A DNA stretch of 64,000 bases from Cellulosimicrobium cellulans (GTDB lineage: Bacteria; Actinomycetota; Actinomycetes; Actinomycetales; Cellulomonadaceae). The DNA is taken from assembly GCF_007679345.1 (NCBI RefSeq), contig NZ_VEGH01000007.1:206707-270706 (forward strand), read 5' to 3'. Shown piece after piece: positions 26,846 through 36,484 of this stretch; position 1 is the first letter of the stretch, and each line of letters begins with the position of its first letter. The position numbers and the translations under genes were made by a program. The notes under the pieces were generated by a model, which was not told the DNA's origin, ran no database searches, and saw nothing but the letters and a program-made list of their open reading frames with translations.

Positions 26846-26882
26846 TCGCGGGTCGGGCGGTGGGGGACCACCCGACCCGCGA
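26846..26882 (-). terminator. Terminator of katA
   Basis: A 16-bp stem with one mismatch (26846-26861 with 26867-26882) and a GGGGG loop on the + strand begins five bases after the katA stop on the minus strand. Confidence 0.8.
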
Positions 26883-26886
26883 CGGA

Positions 26887-28389
26887 TCAGGCGACCGGCG
26901 TGCTCGCGGTGGCGGGCTCGCCGTTCTCGACCGGCGCCGTGCCCTGGAGCGCGGCGGCCAGCGCGGCGCCGAGGCCGGCGTCGACGTTGGTCCAGTACTG
27001 GATCGCGCGGGCGCGGATGACGTCGCTCTTCACCGCGCCGACGTGGCCGGTGATGGTCTCGAGGAACCGGGCGCGTGCGGCGTCGTCGAACACCTCGCGG
27101 TACAGCGTGCCGGCCTGGCCCCAGTCGTCGTCCTCGGGGTGCAGGGTCGCGGCGCTGCGCACGAGCTCGCCGTCCGCCTCCCAGCCGGCCGACTCCGCGG
27201 CGCGGGCCGGGTCGGCCGCCGGGCCGCCGACCGAGTTCGGCGCGTAGACCGGGACCTCGGGCGCGTTGAAGTGGTACCGCGCCGCGCCGTCCTTCGAGTA
27301 CGAGTGCACCTCGGACTTCGGGGCGTTCACCGGGAGCTGCGCGTGGTTGGTGCCGACGCGGTACCGGTGGGCGTCCGCGTAGGAGAAGATCCGCGCGAGC
27401 AGCATCTTGTCCGGGCTGGTGGCGATGCCCGGCACGAAGTTGCTCGGCGCGAAGGTCGCCTGCTCGATCTGCGCGAAGTAGTTCTCCGGGTTGCGGTTGA
27501 GCTCCATCACGCCGACCTCGATCAGCGGGTAGTCGGCGTGCGGCCAGACCTTCGTCAGGTCGAACGGGTTGAACCGGTAGGCCTTGGCGTCCTCGTACGG
27601 CATGACCTGCACCGACAGGGTCCAGCGCGGGAAGTCGCCGTCGGCGATGTGCTCGAACAGGTCGCGGATGTGGTGGTCGGCGTCCGAGCCGGCGAGCTGC
27701 GCGGCCTCGTCGGCGGTCAGGTTGTCGATGCCCTGCTGGGACTTGAAGTGGTACTTGACCCAGAACCGCTCGCCGGCCGCGTTGATCCACTGGTAGGTGT
27801 GCGAGCCGAAGCCGTCCATCGTCCGCCAGGAGCGCGGCAGGCCGCGGTCGCCCATCAGCCAGGTGACCTGGTGCGCCGACTCGGGGGACAGCGACCAGAA
27901 GTCCCACTGCATGTCGTTGTCGCGCAGGTTCGAGCCCGGGAGGCGCTTCTGCGAGCGGATGAAGTCGGGGAACTTGATGCCGTCGCGCAGGAAGAACACC
28001 GGGGTGTTGTTGCCGACGAGGTCGTAGTTGCCCTCGGACGTGTAGAACTTCAGCGCGAAGCCCCGGGGGTCGCGCCAGGTGTCGGGGGAGCCGTGCTCGC
28101 CGGCGACCGAGGAGAACCGCGCGAGCATCTCGGTCTCGACGCCCGGCTGGAACAGCGCGGCGCGGGTGTAGCGGCTCACGTCGCCGGTGGTGGTGAAGGT
28201 GCCGAACGCGCCGCCGCCCTTGGCGTGCACGACCCGCTCCGGGACCCGCTCGCGGTTGAACTGCGCGAGCTTCTCGACCAGGTAGTGGTCGTGCAGGACG
28301 ATCGGGCCGTCGGCACCGACCGACTGCGAGTGGGCGTCGGACGCCACGGGGGCGCCGGAGTTGGTGGTCGTCGGGTGGACCTGGGTCAC
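26887..28389 (-). CDS. katA: Monofunctional haem catalase KatA
   Basis: This enzyme dismutates hydrogen peroxide in the cytoplasm. The 500-residue small-subunit (clade 3-like) catalase has the distal His in [13 protein letters not shown] (His 55), the distal Asn in [10 protein letters not shown], and the proximal haem Tyr in the [14 protein letters not shown] segment. The GTG at 28389 has GGAAGGAC six bases upstream. The Fur-family gene 140 bases upstream on the same strand is the expected regulator, as in the catR-catA and furA-katG pairs of other actinobacteria. Confidence 0.97.
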   Translation of the reverse strand: MTQVHPTTTNSGAPVASDAHSQSVGADGPIVLHDHYLVEKLAQFNRERVPERVVHAKGGGAFGTFTTTGDVSRYTRAALFQPGVETEMLARFSSVAGEHGSPDTWRDPRGFALKFYTSEGNYDLVGNNTPVFFLRDGIKFPDFIRSQKRLPGSNLRDNDMQWDFWSLSPESAHQVTWLMGDRGLPRSWRTMDGFGSHTYQWINAAGERFWVKYHFKSQQGIDNLTADEAAQLAGSDADHHIRDLFEHIADGDFPRWTLSVQVMPYEDAKAYRFNPFDLTKVWPHADYPLIEVGVMELNRNPENYFAQIEQATFAPSNFVPGIATSPDKMLLARIFSYADAHRYRVGTNHAQLPVNAPKSEVHSYSKDGAARYHFNAPEVPVYAPNSVGGPAADPARAAESAGWEADGELVRSAATLHPEDDDWGQAGTLYREVFDDAARARFLETITGHVGAVKSDVIRARAIQYWTNVDAGLGAALAAALQGTAPVENGEPATASTPVA

Positions 28390-28439
28390 GGGGGTGTCCT
28401 TCCGGGTCGTCGGCAGGCCGGTCGAGGGCGCGCCGGGGA

Positions 28440-28465
28440 CCGGTCGGGCGGGGTCGCCCGACCGG
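28440..28465 (-). other. Stem-loop between the Fur gene and katA
   Basis: An 11-bp perfect stem (28440-28450 with 28455-28465) and a GGGT loop lie in the 140-bp spacer. It may be a terminator for the regulator gene, an mRNA processing site that sets the regulator/catalase ratio, or part of a katA promoter region. Confidence 0.5.
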
Positions 28466-28529
28466 GAGTCGTGGGTGTCGGTGGTGCGGGGGAGTCGGGC
28501 CGGGGCGGCGGCTCGCCCCGGGGCTGCGG

Positions 28530-29033
28530 TCAGTCGGTCGTGCGGCTGCGGCAGTCGGGGCACAGGCCCCAGAAGGTGACCTCGGCCGTCTCGACGGTGA
28601 AGCCGGACGTCGAGCTCGGGACGAGGCAGGGCGCCTCGCCGATGACGCAGTCGACGTCGTCGACCGCGCCGCAGGAGCGGCACACCACGTGGTGGTGGTT
28701 GTCGCCCACCCGGCGCTCGTACCGGGCAGGGTGCCCGGCCGGCTCGATGCGCCGCAGGATGCCGACGTCGGTCAGCGCGTGCAGCACGTCGTAGACCGCC
28801 TGCACGGAGACCGTCGGCACCGCCTCGCGGGCCCGCCGGAGCACGGCCTCGGCGTCGGCGTGCGGGAGGTCCGCCACGGCACCCAGCACGGCGAGCCGCG
28901 GCGCGGTGACCCGCAGGCCGCGGGTGCGCAGGAGCTCGGCCGGGTCGGACGCGCGCTCGGCGCCGCCCGCGGGGTGCGGGTGGCCGGCGCTCGTCGCGCC
29001 GCCGGCTGCGGGTGCGTGCTGGTCGACGGGCAT
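28530..29033 (-). CDS. Fur-family (PerR/FurA-like) regulator of katA
   Basis: The 167-residue protein has a Fur winged helix ([39 protein letters not shown]), the metal-binding [10 protein letters not shown] block and a C-terminal structural Cys pair CPDC. In actinobacteria a Fur protein beside a catalase is usually a peroxide-sensing repressor (CatR/FurA). The ATG at 29033 follows CAGGGT on the minus strand by six bases, so the message may be leaderless, as reported for mycobacterial furA. A GAAC-T-GTTC palindrome (29058-29066) upstream is a possible autoregulatory site. Confidence 0.9.
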   Translation of the reverse strand: MPVDQHAPAAGGATSAGHPHPAGGAERASDPAELLRTRGLRVTAPRLAVLGAVADLPHADAEAVLRRAREAVPTVSVQAVYDVLHALTDVGILRRIEPAGHPARYERRVGDNHHHVVCRSCGAVDDVDCVIGEAPCLVPSSTSGFTVETAEVTFWGLCPDCRSRTTD

Positions 29034-29139
29034 GCCGCCACCCTGACATGTTTTCTGGAACTGTTCAAGCAGGGATCTGACGGAATGTCACGTCGGGTGC
29101 GTGACCCGGGGAACAGTGAGGCGGTCCCCGGTGTTCTGG

Positions 29140-29145
29140 TAGAGT
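29140..29145 (+). promoter_or_regulatory. -10 element of the infC operon
   Basis: TAGAGT preceded by TGG (extended -10, TCTGGTAG, the same form as the rRNA promoters at 63675 and 63735). It implies a leader of about 280 bases before infC. Bases 29034-29139 otherwise hold only the Fur gene promoter. Confidence 0.5.
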
Positions 29146-29311
29146 CATTGACGACTGGCCTGGGTCGACGTGTGTCACCGCTTCACCGCGGGGGCGTCCG
29201 GTGACCCGGGTGCACAAGTGGAGGCCACTCCCACCTGAGTCCCGACCGCCCGGTCCGCCGGCAGCAGGGTCCAGGTCCCGGTCCAGGTCACGAGCCCCTC
29301 GCGGGGAGCGT

Positions 29312-29384
29312 GGCCGACGGCGCACCGTCTCCGGCGGCGCCGTGGATCGTGTCGGCCCTCCACCTGTGCCCAGGTGCGAGGGCC
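29312..29384 (+). promoter_or_regulatory. Terminator/antiterminator-like leader of infC
   Basis: A strong hairpin (29354-29366 with 29371-29384, one bulged C, TGCC loop) is followed by TTCCTCGTTCC, like an intrinsic terminator, 46 bases before the infC start. An alternative stem pairs GGCCGAC at 29312-29318 with GTCGGCC at 29351-29357; these share bases 29354-29357, so the two folds exclude each other. The leader also has a repeat of GGTCCAGGTC just upstream (around 29269-29290). This looks like an attenuation control, possibly by L20 or IF3, but the ligand is not shown by sequence. Confidence 0.5.
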
Positions 29385-29430
29385 TTCCTCGTTCCTGGAG
29401 GTCACCCCCTTCGACTTCGAGGAGCACCAC

Positions 29431-30444
<1,014 letters not shown>

Positions 30445-30530
30445 CCTGCACTGACACGCCCGGTCCCCACCGGGACCGGACGGACGAGTCGCGCCCCGGC
30501 GCGATGCGACGACAAGGAGAGACGGCAGCC

Positions 30531-30725
30531 ATGCCGAAGAACAAGACGCACTCCGGTGCGAAGAAGCGCTTCCGGATCACCGGGAGCGGCAAGGTCATGC
30601 GCGAGCAGGCCAACGCGCGTCACCTGTTCGAGCACAAGTCGAGCCGTCGCACGCGTCGTCTCGCCTCGGACCAGGTCGTCTCCGCGGCCGACGCCCCCAA
30701 GATCAAGAAGCTGCTCGGCAAGTGA
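30531..30725 (+). CDS. rpmI: 50S ribosomal protein L35
   Basis: The 64-residue basic protein begins [18 protein letters not shown] and ends PKIKKLLGK, the L35 signature. It is a component of the large ribosomal subunit. AAGGAGAG lies before the ATG at 30531. It is 86 bases after infC and 61 bases before rplT in the conserved infC-rpmI-rplT operon. Confidence 0.98.
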   Translation: MPKNKTHSGAKKRFRITGSGKVMREQANARHLFEHKSSRRTRRLASDQVVSAADAPKIKKLLGK

Positions 30726-30786
30726 CCCGTCGGCGCGCGAGCGCCGCGGTCCTGAGCCGACCCGATAACGAAGCAAGGAGCATCAC

Positions 30787-31173
30787 GTGGCACGCGTGAA
30801 GCGGGCGGTCAACGCCCAGAAGAAGCGCCGGGCGACCCTCGAGCGGGCCTCCGGCTACCGCGGTCAGCGTTCGCGCCTGTACCGCAAGGCCAAGGAGCAG
30901 GTCACCCACTCCCTCGTCTACGCCTACCGCGACCGCAAGGCGCGCAAGGGCGACTTCCGCAAGCTGTGGATCCAGCGGATCAACGCGGCTGCGCGCGAGC
31001 AGGGCCTGACCTACAACCGCCTCATCCAGGGCCTCAAGGCCGCTGGCGTCGAGGTCGACCGTCGCGTGCTGGCCGACCTGGCCGTCACCGACGTCGCGGC
31101 GTTCAACGCCCTGGTGCAGGTCGCCAAGGACGCGCTGCCGGCCGACGTGAACGCGCCGAAGGCCGCCGCCTGA
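30787..31173 (+). CDS. rplT: 50S ribosomal protein L20
   Basis: L20 is needed early in 50S assembly and is the feedback regulator of this operon in E. coli and Bacillus. The 128-residue protein has the family sequence [17 protein letters not shown] and [15 protein letters not shown]. The GTG at 30787 is preceded by CAAGGAG. A strong terminator follows 52 bases after the stop. Confidence 0.98.
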   Translation: MARVKRAVNAQKKRRATLERASGYRGQRSRLYRKAKEQVTHSLVYAYRDRKARKGDFRKLWIQRINAAAREQGLTYNRLIQGLKAAGVEVDRRVLADLAVTDVAAFNALVQVAKDALPADVNAPKAAA

Positions 31174-31225
31174 CGCTCGTCGTCACCGCGGCGCGTGCGG
31201 GCTGACCGCGCGCACGCACCACCCT

Positions 31226-31261
31226 CCGGACCCCCGGGAGCCTCGGCTCCCGGGGGTCCGG
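31226..31261 (+). terminator. Terminator of the infC-rpmI-rplT operon
   Basis: A perfect 17-bp stem (31226-31242 with 31245-31261) closes on a two-base TC loop. It is distinct from the hairpin repeat that starts 110 bases further on. Confidence 0.88.
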
Positions 31262-31370
31262 CGCGTCCGGGGCGCTCGCCGGGGCCCCCGGGGTCTGCCG
31301 CCTCGCGGGCCCGCGGGCCGGCCAGCCCGCGGGCCGGCCCGCCGACCGTCCGGCACCCGCGCTGCCGGCC

Positions 31371-31446
31371 CGCCGAGTGTGCAACCGACACGTCGAGCGA
31401 GTAGTCGGCGCATGCTCGCTCGCCGTGTCGGTTGCCCCCTCGCGGC
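31371..31446. repeat. Intergenic hairpin repeat, copy 4
   Basis: Arms 31375-31401 and 31415-31441 (27 bases, four mismatches, mostly at the outer end) flank a 13-base loop; the 5' edge is CGCCGAG. It is a diverged copy of the element at 22237, with GCTCGCTCG and CGTGTCGGTTGC in the 3' half of both. It lies between rplT (already terminated) and the methyltransferase gene, so it is not needed as a terminator here. Confidence 0.8.
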
Positions 31447-31503
31447 GCCGCGGCCCGCGGTCGCACACGTCGCGCGCGGGCCGCATGCGGGAGGATGACC
31501 CCC

Positions 31504-32460
31504 GTGTCCCGCACCGCCCCGGACGGCCCCGCCGCCGCACGCCCCCCGATGACCAACCCGCACGCCGACCGCGTCAGGGCCGTGCGCGCGCTCGCCACCC
31601 GGTCGGGACGGCGCCGCGCCGGGCGGTACGCCGTCGAGGGCCCGCAGGCGGTGCGGGAGGTCGTGCGCTGGGCGCCGCACACGGTGCGGGACCTGTACCT
31701 CACCCCCGAGGCCGCCGACCGGTACGCCGAGATCGTCGCCGACGCCGAGGCGGCCCGCCTGCACCTGCACCTCGGCGACCCCGCCGTGCTCGACGCCATG
31801 TCGCCGGACGCGCAGGGGGTGCTCGCCGTCGCCGACCTCCCCGACACCGCCCGCCCCGCGGCCCGGGACGAGGTGCCGGTCGGCCCGCTCGGCGCCGACG
31901 CGCTCGACGCCGTGCTCGCCGCGCGCCCCCGGCTGGTGGCGGTGCTGGCGCAGGTGCGGGACCCGGGCAACGCGGGGACGGTGATCCGGGTCGCCGACGC
32001 CGCGGGCGCCGACGCCGTCGTGGTCGCGGGGGAGAGCGTGGAGACGACGAACCCCAAGGTCGTGCGGTCGACGGCCGGCTCGCTGTTCCACCTGCCGGTC
32101 GTGTCGGGCGTGCCGGTCGCGGAGGCGGTCGACGTCCTGCGTCGCGCGGGGCTCGCCGTCCTGGCGGCCGACGGCACGGGCGACCTGGACCTCGACGACC
32201 TGCAGGACGCCGCGGCGCTGGCCGGTGCCGCCGGGCCGGCGGGGCACGCCGGGACGTCCGGCGCCGACGACGCGACCGGTACCGACCTGCGCGCCCCCAC
32301 GGCCTGGTTGTTCGGCAACGAGGCGTGGGGCCTGCCGGCCGAGGACCGCGACCGGGCGGACGCCGTCGTCCGGGTCCCGCTGCGCGGCCGGGCGGAGTCG
32401 CTCAACCTCGGCACGGCCGCCGCCGTCTGCCTGTACGCGTCCTCCCGCGCCCACCGCTGA
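31504..32460 (+). CDS. SpoU/TrmH-family RNA 2'-O-methyltransferase
   Basis: SPOUT methyltransferases use S-adenosylmethionine to methylate ribose 2'-OH in tRNA or rRNA. The C-terminal half has the knotted-fold motifs: NAGTVIRVADAAGADAVVV (motif 1), NEAWGLP (motif 2) and LNLGTAAAVCLYA (motif 3); the N-terminal half is a substrate-binding L30-like domain (YAVEGPQAVREVV). The start is uncertain: GTG 31504 follows GAGGAT by seven bases, while ATG 31495 and ATG 31549 are also in frame. The gene is near infC-rplT, and in many relatives this methyltransferase precedes pheST, as it does here. The target nucleotide is unknown. Confidence 0.88.
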   Translation: MSRTAPDGPAAARPPMTNPHADRVRAVRALATRSGRRRAGRYAVEGPQAVREVVRWAPHTVRDLYLTPEAADRYAEIVADAEAARLHLHLGDPAVLDAMSPDAQGVLAVADLPDTARPAARDEVPVGPLGADALDAVLAARPRLVAVLAQVRDPGNAGTVIRVADAAGADAVVVAGESVETTNPKVVRSTAGSLFHLPVVSGVPVAEAVDVLRRAGLAVLAADGTGDLDLDDLQDAAALAGAAGPAGHAGTSGADDATGTDLRAPTAWLFGNEAWGLPAEDRDRADAVVRVPLRGRAESLNLGTAAAVCLYASSRAHR

Positions 32461-32534
32461 CTCGCCGGCGACCTCGCCACGCGACAGCCCGCCACGCACC
32501 CCGCACCCGACGCGGGGCACGGCATGCTGGGGCG

Positions 32535-33170
32535 ATGCGCGTCTTCGCCGCCCTGTGGCCCACCGACGAGGTCCGCCGCCACCTGGCCGGCGCGCTGGTC
32601 ACGGCCGTCGGCGTGGACGCCGAGCTCGCCCCCGGCCGGGCACCCGACGGCGTGCGGTGGACGCCCGCCGAGAACTGGCACGTCACCCTGGCGTTCTACG
32701 GCGAGGTCGGCGAGGGCCGCGCGGAGGTGCTCGCGGATCACATGGCCGGGATCGCGGCCGGCGCCGCGCCGTTCGACCTGGAGCTCACCGGCGCCGGCGT
32801 GTTCGCGCACCGGACCCTCTGGGCCGGCGTGGGTGGGGACGTCGCGGCCGTGCAGGGCCTGGTCGCCGGGTGCCGGGAGGCGGGCGACGCGGTCGGCGCG
32901 CGCCAGGACGACCGGGTCCGGTCCCGCCCGCACGTCACGCTCGGCCGGGTCGCGCCGCAGCGACGCGGGACACGGCGCCGGGACCGCGCCGCGCAGCCGC
33001 CGGACCCGGGCGACGTGCTGGTGCACGCGCTGGCCGTGTACCGCGGGCCGCGGTGGCCGGTGACCGAGCTCGTGCTGGCCGAGTCGCTGCCCGGGGAGGG
33101 TCGCGCCGGAGGGCCGCTGTACCGGACCCTGTGGACGTGGTCGCTCGGCGCACAGGACCAGCTCAAGTAG
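32535..33170 (+). CDS. thpR: RNA 2',3'-cyclic phosphodiesterase (LigT/ThpR)
   Basis: This 2H phosphoesterase hydrolyses 2',3'-cyclic phosphate ends of RNA. The 211-residue protein has both HxT motifs, WHVTLAF at about residue 50 and PHVTLGR at about 136. Length and MRVFAALWP start are normal. The ATG follows CATGCT by six bases, again suggesting a leaderless message. It is the last core-like gene before the lower-GC patch that starts near 33,200. Confidence 0.9.
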   Translation: MRVFAALWPTDEVRRHLAGALVTAVGVDAELAPGRAPDGVRWTPAENWHVTLAFYGEVGEGRAEVLADHMAGIAAGAAPFDLELTGAGVFAHRTLWAGVGGDVAAVQGLVAGCREAGDAVGARQDDRVRSRPHVTLGRVAPQRRGTRRRDRAAQPPDPGDVLVHALAVYRGPRWPVTELVLAESLPGEGRAGGPLYRTLWTWSLGAQDQLK

Positions 33171-33275
33171 GGCATCGACGAGGCGCTCAGGGACGAAGGT
33201 CCGTTATTTCCCTGGGCCGGTGATGGCAGCCTCATGTGCGGGACGGGGGGCCGTCTCGACCTCGAAGGCCTGACC

Positions 33276-33416
33276 ATGCGCACGTTCATCCGCATCCTGG
33301 TGGTGTCGCTCACCGCCATTTCCCTTGCCGGTCTTCCGAGCGCGGGGGCCGTCTCGGCGCCAATGCCCGACGAGGGACAGGCAGTCCCCTTTCCGACCCG
33401 GTCGAACCGGGAGTGA
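33276..33416 (+). CDS. Signal-peptide fragment of the secreted nuclease (frame-broken)
   Basis: The 46-codon frame encodes MRTFIRILVVSLTAISLAGL and ends with a clean AGAVSA signal-peptidase site, then runs into a stop at 33414-33416. GAAGG lies seven bases before the ATG. The nuclease body continues in another frame: a one-base gain inside the CCCCTTT run at 33386-33392 would fuse the two into AVPLSDPVEPG and so on. The stop also overlaps a GTG of the nuclease frame (GTGA), so separate but coupled translation is a second possibility. It is most likely the 5' part of one gene carrying a deletion or a sequencing error. Confidence 0.6.
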   Translation: MRTFIRILVVSLTAISLAGLPSAGAVSAPMPDEGQAVPFPTRSNRE

Positions 33417-34528
33417 CGCCACTCAGCCGTCCGGTGGTCGCATCTGAGCCTGCGAGCACCCGGACCGGCAAGCCCGAGGAGTGCAGCGAGCCGGACGGGA
33501 ACGGCGTGCAGAGCTGCCTGACCGTAGGGGCGGGGGCACCGCAGGCGGCAGTGCCTCCCACCCGGGCCATGCAGGCGTTCCCATCGTGGTGCCTCGCCGG
33601 GGAGCGAAACGTCATGTATCTCACCCGCACCGAGGCGTGCGGGATGTACGACGGTTACCTCAGCATCCTGCAGACCACGAACGGGGTGACGACGGAGGTC
33701 GGCGCACTCGCCTTCACCCTCTACCGCTACACCTACATGTCGACGCGGTTGCCCGACTGGGAGAGCCAGATCCAGATCTCGCCGTCGATGATTCGTGGTG
33801 AGGCGGTGGGCACCCAGTTCTCCGGCGTCGCGACCTGCACCGGCTCTTGTATCACGGCGCGCTCCTCCTTCCCCTCCCAGGTGCCCGGCCTTCACCAGAA
33901 CGCGAACGGCGAGGGTTCGTTCTCCTGGCCCGTGGTTCCCGGCGGCCAGGGCCTGGCGGTCCCGAGCTGGACCATCTCGGTCAAGGCACCCTCGGCGCAG
34001 AACGTGGTGACCGAGACGTACGGATCGATCCCCGTGGTTCGTTGCGACCAAGCCGTTCCGGGGGTGGCGACCGCAGGTTGCGTGATCCCCGAGGCGGTGC
34101 CGGAGCTGGTGTACCACCCCGAGTTCTGGCCTGAGTTCGGTGGGCACCTGGTCAACGCCTACTTCAGTGGGTTGCCGGGTTCCTGGTACTCGGGCCGGCC
34201 TCTTCACCGCCTGACGGACGAGACGCTCAAGCAGCGCAACCGCGACCAGGCCTGTCCGGCGCGACTTCACCGGCCCGACGGGAAGACGTGCGACGAGTAC
34301 CCGTTCGCCTCGACGTGGGAAGGCGCGTACACCTCGCGAGGAGAGCCGCGTACGTTCCCTGGCTGCGCCATCGAGGAGTATCCACTCGGAGTCGTCGGAC
34401 CGTTGGGCTTCAGTGCCTGCATGATCGACGGCGGCGAGAACAGCCTTGCGGGGTCGACGATGAACAGCGCGCTGTTCGTCCCCTATCGCGTGATCGAGAA
34501 CGACCCGTTCTTCGTCACGGTCGAGTAG
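33413..34528 (+). CDS. NucA/NucB-type deoxyribonuclease, lacking in-frame signal peptide
   Basis: The frame remains open upstream of this GTG, but its coding content begins around 33390. The first 230 residues are a beta-rich region with paired Cys (TCTGSC). The last 110 residues look like a NucA/NucB DNase domain: CDEYPFASTWEGAYTS and the end block NSLAGSTMNSAL...NDPFF. Enzymes of this type are secreted DNases in Bacillus and toxin or nutrient nucleases in actinobacteria. Without the signal peptide at 33276 the product would stay in the cytoplasm. GC is visibly lower than in flanking genes, suggesting acquisition. The next gene starts 10 bases later. Confidence 0.7.
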   Translation: MTPLSRPVVASEPASTRTGKPEECSEPDGNGVQSCLTVGAGAPQAAVPPTRAMQAFPSWCLAGERNVMYLTRTEACGMYDGYLSILQTTNGVTTEVGALAFTLYRYTYMSTRLPDWESQIQISPSMIRGEAVGTQFSGVATCTGSCITARSSFPSQVPGLHQNANGEGSFSWPVVPGGQGLAVPSWTISVKAPSAQNVVTETYGSIPVVRCDQAVPGVATAGCVIPEAVPELVYHPEFWPEFGGHLVNAYFSGLPGSWYSGRPLHRLTDETLKQRNRDQACPARLHRPDGKTCDEYPFASTWEGAYTSRGEPRTFPGCAIEEYPLGVVGPLGFSACMIDGGENSLAGSTMNSALFVPYRVIENDPFFVTVE

Positions 34529-34538
34529 CAGCGAGCCC

Positions 34539-35138
34539 ATGGAGCACCGATACGTCTGCCTGGTCGACCACCGCTCGCTGGACTTCAGGCGGGCAGCGCC
34601 CGGTCCGAGTGACGTCGACGTGGTGGGCGGGCTGGTCGCCGGACTCCTCACGGATGCCCCTCGGGTCCTGACGGGCGCCGCGATGGGCCCGGTTCACGTG
34701 GTCGTGCACCCGCTGCGCGAGGCTCCTGAGGATCTGGCAGCGGAGTGGCAGGACGTCGTCGAGGTGAGCCTGGTGTCCAGGGGCGGCCCGATGGTGGTGA
34801 CGGGTCCGTTCGACGCCGACCCCGAGCCGGCCGCCAGGCTTGATCTCTACGGGCCCGGCACCTACCGCGTCCGGGTTCACGCCGACGGTCGGGACCTCGA
34901 CTTCGACGCCGTGGTGCGCGAACCGCGCGAGCGCTACCTGATCCAGTCCTGGCCGGCGGATCCTCAGACACCGGTGACGCTCCGGGCGGCGTCGCGCACC
35001 GCCGAGATATCGTCGTCGGCCCCTCGAGTCCGGGCGCAGGAGGCCGTGGCCGTGCGGCCACCGATCGACCCGGAGCGGCAGGAGGCCCTGGAGCGCTCGA
35101 TCCGCGCGCACCGGGGTTCGGGACACGCTCGGGACTGA
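34539..35138 (+). CDS. Unknown protein paired with the nuclease (possible inhibitor)
   Basis: The 199-residue protein has no signal peptide or membrane segment, so it should be cytoplasmic. It is acidic in the first two thirds, with a predicted beta-sandwich-like stretch (VVEVSLVSRGGPMVVTG, GTYRVRVHADGRDLDF) and an ERYLIQSWPA block, then a disordered tail. In Bacillus the NucA nuclease is encoded with its inhibitor Nin (ComJ family), and the strand-rich core followed by a YLIQxWP-like segment is reminiscent of that family, but I cannot confirm it. The 10-base gap after the nuclease gene argues for co-expression as nuclease and immunity protein. Confidence 0.6.
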   Translation: MEHRYVCLVDHRSLDFRRAAPGPSDVDVVGGLVAGLLTDAPRVLTGAAMGPVHVVVHPLREAPEDLAAEWQDVVEVSLVSRGGPMVVTGPFDADPEPAARLDLYGPGTYRVRVHADGRDLDFDAVVREPRERYLIQSWPADPQTPVTLRAASRTAEISSSAPRVRAQEAVAVRPPIDPERQEALERSIRAHRGSGHARD

Positions 35139-35200
35139 GCACGCACGCGAGGTCAGGCACGCGACCGCACCCCGCCTGCCGCTGTGGCACCATGGCGAGC

Positions 35201-35263
35201 ATGACCTCCGCCCGCCCCCTCGGCCGCCGATTTCCCGGGCCCGTTCCCGGGCCGCGGCGCTGA
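35201..35263 (+). CDS. Possible 20-residue leader peptide before pheS
   Basis: A short frame, MTSARPLGRRFPGPVPGPRR, follows CACCAT (35188-35193) by seven bases, the leaderless pattern seen at many starts here. It is rich in Pro and Arg and has a single Phe, so it is not a classical phenylalanine attenuator. A G-bulged hairpin (about 35284-35310) follows before the pheS promoter. It may be chance; codon composition alone cannot prove translation of so short a frame. The rest of this 281-bp gap holds only the pheS promoter. Confidence 0.3.
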   Translation: MTSARPLGRRFPGPVPGPRR

Positions 35264-35332
35264 GAGGCGCGGCACCAGGTCCCGTCCGGCGCCACGGCGC
35301 GGACGGTCCCGAGGCCCCGGAGCGGGCGCCAC

Positions 35333-36483
<1,151 letters not shown>

Positions 36484-36484
<1 letters not shown>

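Noticed and set aside
33171..35138. Insertion sequence or prophage origin for the lower-GC patch
   Set aside because: No transposase, integrase, target duplication or attachment repeat is seen at its borders; acquisition is only suggested by composition.
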